Shown here piece after piece: positions 1 through 6,215 of a DNA stretch of 6,735 nucleotides. Below the pieces are notes generated by a model, which saw only the letters and a list, made by a program, of their open reading frames with translations, ran no database searches and had not been told where the DNA came from. The number at the start of each line of letters is the position of its first letter. The stretch's first letter is position 1. The stretch is from Bacillota bacterium. GTDB lineage: Bacteria; Bacillota; Sulfobacillia; JAJZYS01; JAJYTV01. The translations under genes and the position numbers were made by a program. The stretch covers positions 1 through 6,735 of the forward strand of contig JAKAPV010000169.1 of NCBI GenBank assembly GCA_021806845.1, read 5' to 3'.

Positions 1-333
1 GGCTCGACACAGAGGGCACGTGTAACGCTTTTTGCAGAGCCATGCGTCTAACACACCTAAACGGAACTGGCGCCGACGCTTGATTGCCGCGAATCGAGGC
101 CAGAGGCCACCATCGACACGGATCCAACGAGTTGAAAGTTTTACAGATTGCCGGGCACAGCGGCGATAGGATCGCCCGCCTTCGTAGGTTGGAACGGCCC
201 TTGTACGAAGAACTCGGATCACGGCCGGGTTCGGCTGCCGCCGGATGTTCCCCGACGCCGTCCCCGTGCGCCGCAGGGGCCGATCTGCGAGCACCGGAGG
301 ATGCCTGAAGGGGTAGGGGATAGGTCTTGCTAA

Positions 334-364
334 CACCCGGGCGGTGACTTCAGCGCCCCGGGTG
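334..364 (+). other. GC-rich hairpin
   Basis: CACCCGGG (334-341) is perfectly complementary to CCCGGGTG (357-364). Two further pairs inside (342-343 with 354-355) extend the stem to 10 bp, with C356 bulged and a 10-base loop. It abuts the next hairpin (365-376) directly, which could allow coaxial stacking in RNA. No T-run follows on either strand, so a terminator role is doubtful. Confidence 0.5.
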
Positions 365-376
365 GCGCGAAAGCGC
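365..376 (+). other. GNRA-tetraloop hairpin
   Basis: GCGC-GAAA-GCGC is a perfect 4-bp stem capped by a GAAA tetraloop if transcribed on the plus strand. The 3' arm is shared with a competing pairing: GCGCAA (373-378) is complementary to TTGCGC (391-396). The two stems cannot coexist. Confidence 0.4.
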
Positions 377-416
377 AACTCAAGCATCGTTTGCGCCGGG
401 CCCAAAGAAGCCCTGA

Positions 417-442
417 ACGCTTCCCCGACCCTTGGGGAGCGT
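417..442. other. Hairpin, possible 3' structure of the minus-strand transcript
   Basis: The left arm 417-426 pairs with 434-442 over nine base pairs, with T422 bulged and a seven-base loop (427-433). Read on the minus strand it lies about 140 bases beyond the small ORF ending at 583. The following transcript reads TCAGGGCTTCTTT, which is only mildly T-rich. A weak terminator for the peptidase gene is possible but not shown. On the plus strand there is no T-tract. Confidence 0.35.
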
Positions 443-520
443 CCCAAGATTAAGCGTGAGCCCTCACCAGATCGCTAAGATCGTAATCCGGCCCGCAGCA
501 ACACCGAGGCGCCCAAAGTA

Positions 521-562
521 GTGGCGGTTCGGGGCAGGGAGTGTGAGAATGTAACCGCCCAC
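521..562. other. Long-loop inverted repeat
   Basis: GTGGCGGTT (521-529) is complementary to AACCGCC-c-AC (553-562). This gives a nine-pair stem with one extruded C and a 23-base loop. Single-base extrusions can recall integron attC sites. However, the arm polarity (GTT on the 5' arm, AAC on the 3' arm) is opposite to attC core boxes, and no integrase or cassette gene is present. Function unknown. Confidence 0.35.
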
Positions 563-582
563 GCTATCTGAGACAGGCCTGC

Positions 583-864
583 TCAGGATAATTGCGAGTG
601 ATCCGGGCTGTGTAAGCCCTTGGCCCAGGTGAGGGCGTGGTCGAGAAGATCAGTGGAGGCTGCTGGAGCTTCGGCGCTCACGAGCTTCGCCTTGCGACAG
701 ACGACTCGGTGATCCCCGAGCGCTGCTTGAGCGCTGTCTGCTCGCCTCAGCATTTCGCACCTGGGTCGGCCGGTTGTGCGTCGATCCGCCCGCAACCGAG
801 CAAGCGGTGATCTAGCTGACTCATCAACCCGCTCCATCCATTTCTTCTCTCTTAGCCGTTCCAT
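583..864 (-). CDS. Possible small hypothetical protein coupled to the peptidase gene
   Basis: A 93-codon ORF starts at ATG 864-862, whose A is the last base of the peptidase stop codon (TGATG). This arrangement is typical of translational coupling. No ribosome binding site sits close upstream, so expression would depend on re-initiation. The product is charged at its N-terminus (MERLREKKWMERVDE), Arg-rich in the middle and has two Cys. No family, signal peptide or membrane segment was recognised. The same frame stays open upstream as a shadow of the peptidase gene, to about 1713, so the ORF could simply be the tail of that shadow. Codon use is less GC-biased at third positions than in the main genes. 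Existence uncertain. Confidence 0.25.
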   Translation of the reverse strand: MERLREKKWMERVDESARSPLARLRADRRTTGRPRCEMLRRADSAQAALGDHRVVCRKAKLVSAEAPAASTDLLDHALTWAKGLHSPDHSQLS

Positions 865-1829
865 CAGATCAGCGCGATCCCACTCTCCGACACCTCCGCG
901 AGCGCCCCTACCGGCCAGGGGACGTTCGCGGTGTCGTGGCCGATGTGATCCACCTGGATAATGGGGAAGTCCGTTTCCGCGCAGGCGTCGAGAACCAGGG
1001 CCCGCAGGGCGGCCGCGGGATCGCTCTCCCCCTGGAAGCATCCGCTCCAGTTTCCGAGCACCATCGCGCGCAGCTGCGCCAGCTTCCCCTGCAGGCGCAG
1101 GACCTGCAGCCAGCGGTGCACGGTGGCCGTGCTCAGCGACCAGCCCTCGAGCACCAGCACGGAGTCCGTGAGGTCCGGGGCCCAGGGCGTCGCCATGAGG
1201 TAGCCGAGCACGGAGAGCGTGCCGCCGAACAGCCTGCCGGTCGCCTTCCCGGGTCGGAGCACGCGGACGCCGCCCAGGGGCAGCGGGCCGCGAAGCCCGT
1301 CCATCGACATGAACCGTTGGAAGAGTGGCGCCTCGAACTCCCGGTAATCCTCGACGCCGAAGCTGAAAGCGACGTCCGGGCCGTGCAGCGTCTCTATGCC
1401 TGTGCGCCAGGAGAGCGCGTTTAGGAAGATCGTGAGATCGCTCATGCCGCTTACCCATTTGGGGTCCTTGGCAAGCGCGGCGAAGTCGAGCCCGTCGACG
1501 ATCGCGAGGCAGCCCGACCCGCCCGTCGCGGCCATCACCATGCGCACGTCCGGATCGCGCAGCATCCCGTTCCAGTCCTCGATGCGCGCCGCGTGCGTGC
1601 CTGCAAGGCCCATCCACTCGTCGTACAGGTGACGCCCCCGCTTCACCCGGTAGCCCATCTGCTCGAGCACGGCGATGCCGCCTTCCACCTGATCCCGGAT
1701 GTCGCCAACCCACCCCGACGGCGCGGCAATCCCGATCGTCTCTCCCGCCGCCAGCGGCCTCGGCCTACCCCACCTTCTCACCGGCGTGAAACCTGCCTTT
1801 CGCAGGAAGCTTCCGGCATGCCGTTCCAC
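864..1829 (-). CDS. S66 family LD-carboxypeptidase / MccF-like serine peptidase
   Basis: This 321-residue protein matches the S66 serine peptidase family in length and layout. Known members cleave the meso-DAP (or Lys)-D-Ala bond of murein tetrapeptides during cytoplasmic cell-wall recycling, or inactivate microcin C7 (MccF). The N-terminal motif GETIGIAAPSG (residues 29-39) is typical. The nucleophile elbow GMSDLT (128-133) supplies Ser130. Glu228 (VLEGW) and His298 (IGH) complete the Ser-Glu-His triad. HGP (149-151) and GGTLSVL (202-208) are also conserved. There is no signal peptide, consistent with a cytosolic enzyme. The region after Glu228 lacks the usual acidic/Tyr/Asp-Arg pattern and the RGGYG-like motif reads TGGSG, so this is a divergent member. 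The GTG start has AGAGG six bases upstream and an in-frame stop just before it. GTG at 1778 (Val18) is an alternative nearer the family's usual N-terminus. It is divergent from the nuclease operon, with no evident functional link. Confidence 0.92.
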   Translation of the reverse strand: MERHAGSFLRKAGFTPVRRWGRPRPLAAGETIGIAAPSGWVGDIRDQVEGGIAVLEQMGYRVKRGRHLYDEWMGLAGTHAARIEDWNGMLRDPDVRMVMAATGGSGCLAIVDGLDFAALAKDPKWVSGMSDLTIFLNALSWRTGIETLHGPDVAFSFGVEDYREFEAPLFQRFMSMDGLRGPLPLGGVRVLRPGKATGRLFGGTLSVLGYLMATPWAPDLTDSVLVLEGWSLSTATVHRWLQVLRLQGKLAQLRAMVLGNWSGCFQGESDPAAALRALVLDACAETDFPIIQVDHIGHDTANVPWPVGALAEVSESGIALI

Positions 1830-2116
1830 GTCCGCCTCTCAGTCCCCTGCGGCGGTGACGGCTCCGAGCTGGGGATGTGGTCGCTTCCCCGCCCCTGCCC
1901 GAACATGCACCAGGGCGCCAACCCTTTCACGGCAGTCGCCCTATCTGTCCGTCCTTTGGTCTCAATCATCGTGAGCGATCCAGAACCCGTCTTTCTCGTC
2001 GACCGCAAGCGCCTAACAGTGAGAGATGCTTGTGGCACCTGCGACATAGGCTGGAGGTTTTTGTAAGAGGGGAGGCGAAGACAACCCCACAACAGTAGAG
2101 GTCTCGGAGGTGTGCC
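1830..2116. promoter_or_regulatory. Divergent intergenic region
   Basis: This 287-bp stretch separates the minus-strand peptidase from the plus-strand nuclease/ATPase operon, so it must carry promoters for both directions if neither is read through. No convincing consensus -35/-10 pair was found. TGTAAG (2062-2067) resembles a -10 box for the operon, but its -35 region is poor. TTGAGA on the minus strand (1964-1959) has only weak -10 candidates. A small ATCG-TGAG-CGAT hairpin lies near 1968-1979. The minus-strand ORF covering 1778-2134 crosses the region but overlaps the peptidase start and the nuclease start, and looks like a chance frame. Confidence 0.4.
2105..2110 (+). promoter_or_regulatory. 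Ribosome binding site of the nuclease gene
   Basis: CGGAGG lies six bases before ATG 2117. It is a near-ideal Shine-Dalgarno sequence and selects this start over the internal ATG at 2129 (Met5). Confidence 0.8.
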
Positions 2117-3238
2117 ATGGTCCGATTCATGCACAGTTCGGACTGGCAGCTCGGCATGCTCGGGCGCTTTCTCTCGGAGGAGGCGGCCGCCCGCTACATA
2201 GAGGCACGGCTTGAGGCCGTGGCTCGCCTCGGCGAGATTGCGCAGGAGCGAGAGTGCGCCTTTATTGTGGTGGCGGGTGACGCCTTCGATGCGAACCTGC
2301 TTTCACGACGCACCCTTCTACGAGCAGCGGAGGCCATCGCCGCCATCAAGGTGCCCCTCTTTCTCATGCCGGGAAATCATGACGCGTTCGACACGACGAC
2401 AGTCTATCGCAATCCTGACCTCATCGAGCACCTGCCCAAGACCGTTACAGTGCTCGATGGCGAGGGGCCGTACTCTGCGCCTGGGGCCGAGATTGTAGCG
2501 GCGCCGTGGACGACGCGTACGCCGCTTGAGGATCTTGTCGGCCGTACGGTGCGGCACCTCGGCCCGAAGACTCTGCTTCGGGTACTGGTCGGCCATGGGG
2601 CCGTGGACGAGTTCATGCCCGTGATGCGCGACGAGCCGGATGTCATTCATCTCCGCGACCTGGAAGCGGCGATCGCCGAAGGGGCGCTCGATTACGTTGC
2701 ACTCGGCGACCGCCACTCCACCGCGCCCGTGGGGGACACAGGGCGCGTGTACTACTCGGGCACACCCGAAGTCACGCGCGTCGACGAGACCAACCCTGGG
2801 AACGTCCTCGTCGTAGAGATGGAACCGGGTCAAATCCCAAAGGTCGAGAAGGTGCGGGTCGGGCGCTGGCGGTTCCAGTCGGCTCCGCCGTTCGACCTCA
2901 CGACCGAAGCGGATGTCGAAGCACTTGGCGCCTTCCTCGAGGGCCTGCCGGACAAGACGCGCACGTGCCTTGAACTCACGCTTCGGGGCACGCTCGCCGT
3001 CCGCGAAGCGGCGACGCTGGAAGATCTGCTCGATCGGCAGCGGGAGACCTTGGCCGGCGTCGAAGTGCACTCCGAAGTCGCCGTGCAGCCGGACGACTTC
3101 GACTTCGAGAGCCTGGGGCTTAAGGGATTCGCCGCCGGGGCGCTCGGGGAGCTCAAATCGGCCGCCGCGGGATCCGGTGAGATGGCGACTGCCGCGCAGG
3201 ATGCCCTGGGTCTCCTGTTTCGCTTGACACGGAGGTAG
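2117..3238 (+). CDS. Mre11/SbcD-like metallophosphoesterase (DNA repair nuclease subunit)
   Basis: This 373-residue protein is a calcineurin-like phosphoesterase of the SbcD/Mre11/YhaO type. It is expected to act as a Mn-dependent DNA nuclease in complex with the ATPase encoded next. The catalytic motifs are in order: SDWQLG (Asp9), AGDAFD (Asp55), PGNHD (Asn87, His88), VGHG (His160), and LGDRH (Asp198, His200). A YYSGTPEVTR segment (212-221) follows, as in SbcD-type proteins. Two positions differ from Mre11: Gln11 replaces the His of DxH, and Asp198 replaces the first His of GHxH. Asp and Gln could still act as ligands, so the enzyme need not be dead. Residues about 250-373 would form the cap and an Ala-rich C-terminal segment that may bind the ATPase. 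The start is well supported by CGGAGG. The gene ends four bases before the ATPase gene and carries that gene's ribosome binding site. Family certain; exact substrate unknown. Confidence 0.94.
   Translation: MVRFMHSSDWQLGMLGRFLSEEAAARYIEARLEAVARLGEIAQERECAFIVVAGDAFDANLLSRRTLLRAAEAIAAIKVPLFLMPGNHDAFDTTTVYRNPDLIEHLPKTVTVLDGEGPYSAPGAEIVAAPWTTRTPLEDLVGRTVRHLGPKTLLRVLVGHGAVDEFMPVMRDEPDVIHLRDLEAAIAEGALDYVALGDRHSTAPVGDTGRVYYSGTPEVTRVDETNPGNVLVVEMEPGQIPKVEKVRVGRWRFQSAPPFDLTTEADVEALGAFLEGLPDKTRTCLELTLRGTLAVREAATLEDLLDRQRETLAGVEVHSEVAVQPDDFDFESLGLKGFAAGALGELKSAAAGSGEMATAAQDALGLLFRLTRR
3231..3235 (+). promoter_or_regulatory. Ribosome binding site of the ATPase gene inside the nuclease gene
   Basis: GGAGG forms part of the last two sense codons of the nuclease gene, immediately before its TAG stop, and lies seven bases before ATG 3243. 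Ribosomes finishing the nuclease would uncover or reuse this site, which suggests translational coupling and matched subunit production. Confidence 0.8.
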
Positions 3239-3242
3239 AGCC

Positions 3243-6215
3243 ATGCGACTCATCCGCGTGCACCTGACGGACTTCGCCGGCGTCGGAGATCGCGAGGTGC
3301 GCTTCGCCGAGTCCGGCGTCACGGTGGTGGAGGGTCCGAACGAGAGCGGAAAGACGACACTGCTTAAGGCCTTTGACTTGCTCTTGAACTACCGGGACGC
3401 AAGCTCCGACCGCAGGGTCGAAGTTGTTCGCCCTGCAGGTACCGGCCTCGGCCCGACTGTCGAGGCGGAGTTCGTAACCCAGGGGCACCATGTACGCTAC
3501 CGGAAGCGTTGGCTGAGCCAGCCGCACACGGAGGTCGAGATTCGCCACCCCGACGGGAGGGTGCAGCGCGCTCGCGGACGCGAAGCGCATGACGCCGTTA
3601 AGGAGCTGCTGGATGCGACCTTGGACTGGGGACTCTGGGATGCACTCCAGGTCCAGCAGGGGACGAGCCTCGAGCTTCCTGCTTTTGGCGGCAGCATGAG
3701 CCTCAAGGACGCCTTGAACCAGGCTGCGAGCGGCAACCTCGGAGGAGAACTTGAGGACGACCTCTTCCGGCGTGTGCAGGCGGAACGCGACCGCTATCTT
3801 AGCCGCAAGGGCAAGATTGGGAGCACGAACGAGAAGGGGCCGTTGCAGACTGCTCGCCAGGACGACGCCAGAGCCCGCACCGCCTTGGCGCAGGCGAGGG
3901 AGGCAGCTGAGGCGGCCGAGGAGACAGCGAGACGGCTCGGCGATGACCGCCAGCGGCTCAACCAGTTCGGGCAAGACCGCACTGCGGCCAACGCAGAACT
4001 TGAAGAGGCCGAACGTGCGATGAAGGGCCTGCAAAAGGCACAGCACAGGGTATCTGAACTTGGGCAGGAGGCTCAACGGGCGCAGCTTCGCCTTGGGAAC
4101 AATCATTTGCGGTTGAACGCCCGCACGGACCTCGTGCAGCGAACCGCTAAAGCAGGAACGCAAGCAGAGAAACTGCGTTCTGACCTCGAGGAAGCCCGGT
4201 CAGCGAGTGCAGCGGCGCAGCGCCTTGTCGGTTCCTCCCAGGAGAAATACGAAGCTGCGCAGACAGCCTTGACAGACGCGCAAGAGGCCGCGCGCCGCAC
4301 CGAAGCGGACCGCGATGAACTCCTGCGCCAGGCCGACATCGCTCCGCTCGAGGGACGCTTGGAACGAGCGCAGGCTACGGAGTCCGAGATCGCCAAGGTG
4401 AAATCGGAGATCGCTGGGCTCCTGGTTGGCGACGATGAGCTGAGCCAGATTGAGGGCCTCCACACCGCGGCGACCCAGGCGAGAGCGAAGCTGGAGGCGG
4501 GGGCTGCGCGGCTTCGGATCACCGCCAAGAGAGACCTGGCGCTTGAGGTCGACGGAGCCGACGCCTCTCTGAATTCAGGAGAAAGTCTTGAGCGGATTGC
4601 GAGCAGGGCCATCCGGGTGGAGGTCCCGGACGTGCTTTCTCTGGAGATTGAGGGCGGCGGCGACGCGGCAGACCTAGCGCGCCGCGCGGAGACAGCGCAA
4701 GGCGAGATTGCACAGGCGCTTCAGGCATGCGGGGTCGGTTCAGTGGAAGGCGCACGGGAAGTGAATCGGCGGCTTACAGGGCAGCGCGTACAACTTACAG
4801 GGTTGGAGCGTGAGCTTGAGCAGGCACTCGCTGGCGAGACGCCCGCACTGATCGAGAGCCGCGTCGCGCAGATCAAGGCCCAAAGCGAAGCCTTCCAGGA
4901 AGCGCGACGTCGCCTCGAGGCGCCGATGCCGGTGGATCTTGCGGCCACGCAGGAGGAAGCCACCGAGGTGCGAGCGGCGCTGGACAGCGCAACGCGGGAG
5001 CGCGACATTGCGGCAAACGAGCTTCACCGGCTGGAAACGGCGAAGGCAGCGGCAGATGAGAAGGCGAGCGTCCTTGCTGACCAGCTCGAACAAGCCGAGG
5101 GCGAACTCAAAAGTGCAAAACACGAGATCGAGAAGGCCCGCGAAGAAGTCTCGGACGCCGACCTGGAGCTTGCGGTGCAAGAAGGCGCGGCCCAGCTTGC
5201 GAAAGCGCAAGACGCTCTAACTGAGGCAGAGCGCGACCTGCAGGCACTGAACCCCGACCGCATTGAGGCCGACCACACGAGTGCCAAGGGGCGTGTGGAA
5301 CGCCTCGAGAACGAGATCGGAGACCTGCGGCAGGCCGTCGCCCGTGCCGAGGGCCAGCTCAAGCAGATCACGCTGGAGGGCGCAGGGCTCGCAGAGCGGC
5401 TCGCCATCGCTGAGAGCGATGCCGAGAAGGCGGCGGCGAACTTAGCTGCCGTCGAGCGGCGCGCACGAGCAGCGGATCTCCTGCACGCGACGCTGTTGCG
5501 GCATCTCGAAACGGCTTTACGCGCTTACCGAGAGCCATATCGACAAGAGGTTGAACATCTCGGCCGCATCGTGTTCGGCAACGGGTTCGCAGTGGATCTG
5601 GACGACGACCTGCGGATCGCGGCGCGGACCCTCGGTGGGGTCACCCTTCCAGCCGCGCAGCTTTCCTCGGGTGCAAGAGAGCAGCTCGGCGTGATCGGCC
5701 GCCTCGCCTGTGCGCGCCTGGTCAGCGGTGAAGGGGTGCCGGTCGTTCTGGACGACGCATTCAGCTACTCGGACCCTGAGCGCATCAAGGGGATCTGCCG
5801 TGCGCTCGACCGCGCTGGCGGAAACGGCCAGGTGGTGGTACTTACCTGCGACCCGGATCGCTACCGCGATCTGGGTGCGGCCACCGTGTTGCGCTTGAAG
5901 CAGGGTGCGCCGGTAACGACGGTCCCGGGTGTCGCCGAACCCCAGCCCGAGCCAGCGGTAGATATTCCGACGCCCGCAGCCGCGGAGACTCCCGCGGCGT
6001 ACGGCGGTGAGGACCGAGTGCTCCTTGCCCTGCGGATCGCGCCGACGCCACTCGGAAAGCGGGAGATACTCGCGACCGCGCAGATTCCGGAGAGCGAGTG
6101 GACGCGGACGATTAAGGCGCTCTTGGACAGCGGGCTGGTGGAACAGATCGGGGAGCGCCGCGGCGCCATGTATAGGCCGAGAGATGAATGGCGCCAGAAG
6201 GCCCCTCCGTTGTGA
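3243..6215 (+). CDS. Rad50/SbcC/YhaN-like coiled-coil ATPase with C-terminal winged-helix-like domain
   Basis: This 990-residue SMC-like ATPase is the expected partner of the preceding nuclease. The N-terminal ATPase half has Walker A GPNESGKT (31-38) and a Q-loop-like VQQG (137-140). Long Ala/Glu/Gln/Arg-rich coiled coils run at about 200-415 and 478-755. They are separated by a short beta-rich insert at about 420-476 (RITAKRDLALEVDG, then VEVPDVLSLEIEGG). The C-terminal ATPase half carries the ABC signature LSSGAREQLG (807-816) and Walker B VPVVLDDAF (832-840). A Pro/Ala/Glu linker (about 888-918) joins a winged-helix-like tail (922-978: ILATAQIPESEWTRTIKALL, then GLVEQIG and GAMYRP). The zinc hook CxxC is absent: only Cys496, 823, 852 and 869 occur. 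Walker B has Asp-Asp instead of Asp-Glu, and the H-loop position reads TCD rather than ending in His. By family knowledge, dimerisation on ATP gates the nuclease at DNA ends. The role of the tail in DNA or protein binding is inferred. Confidence 0.94.
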   Translation: MRLIRVHLTDFAGVGDREVRFAESGVTVVEGPNESGKTTLLKAFDLLLNYRDASSDRRVEVVRPAGTGLGPTVEAEFVTQGHHVRYRKRWLSQPHTEVEIRHPDGRVQRARGREAHDAVKELLDATLDWGLWDALQVQQGTSLELPAFGGSMSLKDALNQAASGNLGGELEDDLFRRVQAERDRYLSRKGKIGSTNEKGPLQTARQDDARARTALAQAREAAEAAEETARRLGDDRQRLNQFGQDRTAANAELEEAERAMKGLQKAQHRVSELGQEAQRAQLRLGNNHLRLNARTDLVQRTAKAGTQAEKLRSDLEEARSASAAAQRLVGSSQEKYEAAQTALTDAQEAARRTEADRDELLRQADIAPLEGRLERAQATESEIAKVKSEIAGLLVGDDELSQIEGLHTAATQARAKLEAGAARLRITAKRDLALEVDGADASLNSGESLERIASRAIRVEVPDVLSLEIEGGGDAADLARRAETAQGEIAQALQACGVGSVEGAREVNRRLTGQRVQLTGLERELEQALAGETPALIESRVAQIKAQSEAFQEARRRLEAPMPVDLAATQEEATEVRAALDSATRERDIAANELHRLETAKAAADEKASVLADQLEQAEGELKSAKHEIEKAREEVSDADLELAVQEGAAQLAKAQDALTEAERDLQALNPDRIEADHTSAKGRVERLENEIGDLRQAVARAEGQLKQITLEGAGLAERLAIAESDAEKAAANLAAVERRARAADLLHATLLRHLETALRAYREPYRQEVEHLGRIVFGNGFAVDLDDDLRIAARTLGGVTLPAAQLSSGAREQLGVIGRLACARLVSGEGVPVVLDDAFSYSDPERIKGICRALDRAGGNGQVVVLTCDPDRYRDLGAATVLRLKQGAPVTTVPGVAEPQPEPAVDIPTPAAAETPAAYGGEDRVLLALRIAPTPLGKREILATAQIPESEWTRTIKALLDSGLVEQIGERRGAMYRPRDEWRQKAPPL

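Larger units (their letters stand above)
262..562 (+). ncRNA. Candidate structured RNA or hairpin cluster (unassigned)
   Basis: Several inverted repeats follow each other here. CCCC-g-TGC pairs with GCAGGGG across a 3-base loop (262-279). A 10-bp stem with one bulged C spans 334-364. GCGC-GAAA-GCGC (365-376) is a stem closed by a GNRA tetraloop. A 9-bp stem with one bulged T spans 417-442. GTGA/TCAC (456-467) and GATC/GATC (470-482) are weak. A 9-bp stem with one bulged C spans 521-562. The tetraloop is GNRA only when read on the plus strand, which favours plus-strand RNA. No U-tract follows on either strand, so these are not classical intrinsic terminators. No known family was recognised. 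GC-rich DNA makes such stems by chance, so confidence is low. Confidence 0.2.
1..582. other. Left flank without a convincing gene
   Basis: No frame here shows a recognisable protein. The open frames on the plus strand (84-308 and 148-333) overlap each other, are short, rich in Arg/Pro/Ala and lack a good ribosome binding site. I treat them as chance ORFs. No tRNA T-arm or known rRNA, tmRNA, RNase P or SRP RNA core motif was recognised. The notable content is a run of GC-rich inverted repeats between about 262 and 562, listed separately. The stretch lies beyond the 3' end of the minus-strand genes, so part of it may be their 3' untranslated region. Confidence 0.6.

Noticed and set aside
84..333. 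Overlapping plus-strand ORFs of 74 and 61 codons
   Set aside because: Low-complexity Arg/Pro/Ala products, no ribosome binding site, mutual overlap, and hairpin-rich DNA underneath.
2011..2017. GCCTAAC, resembling an integron attC core box
   Set aside because: No matching GTTRGGC partner lies within a plausible distance, and there is no integrase or cassette arrangement.
2318..3322. Long minus-strand ORF of 334 codons antisense to the nuclease gene
   Set aside because: Its composition is that of a high-GC shadow frame, and the plus strand carries all the nuclease motifs.
3153..4163. Minus-strand ORF of 336 codons antisense to the ATPase gene
   Set aside because: It overlaps the Walker A-bearing plus-strand gene and has no recognisable domain, so it is a shadow frame.
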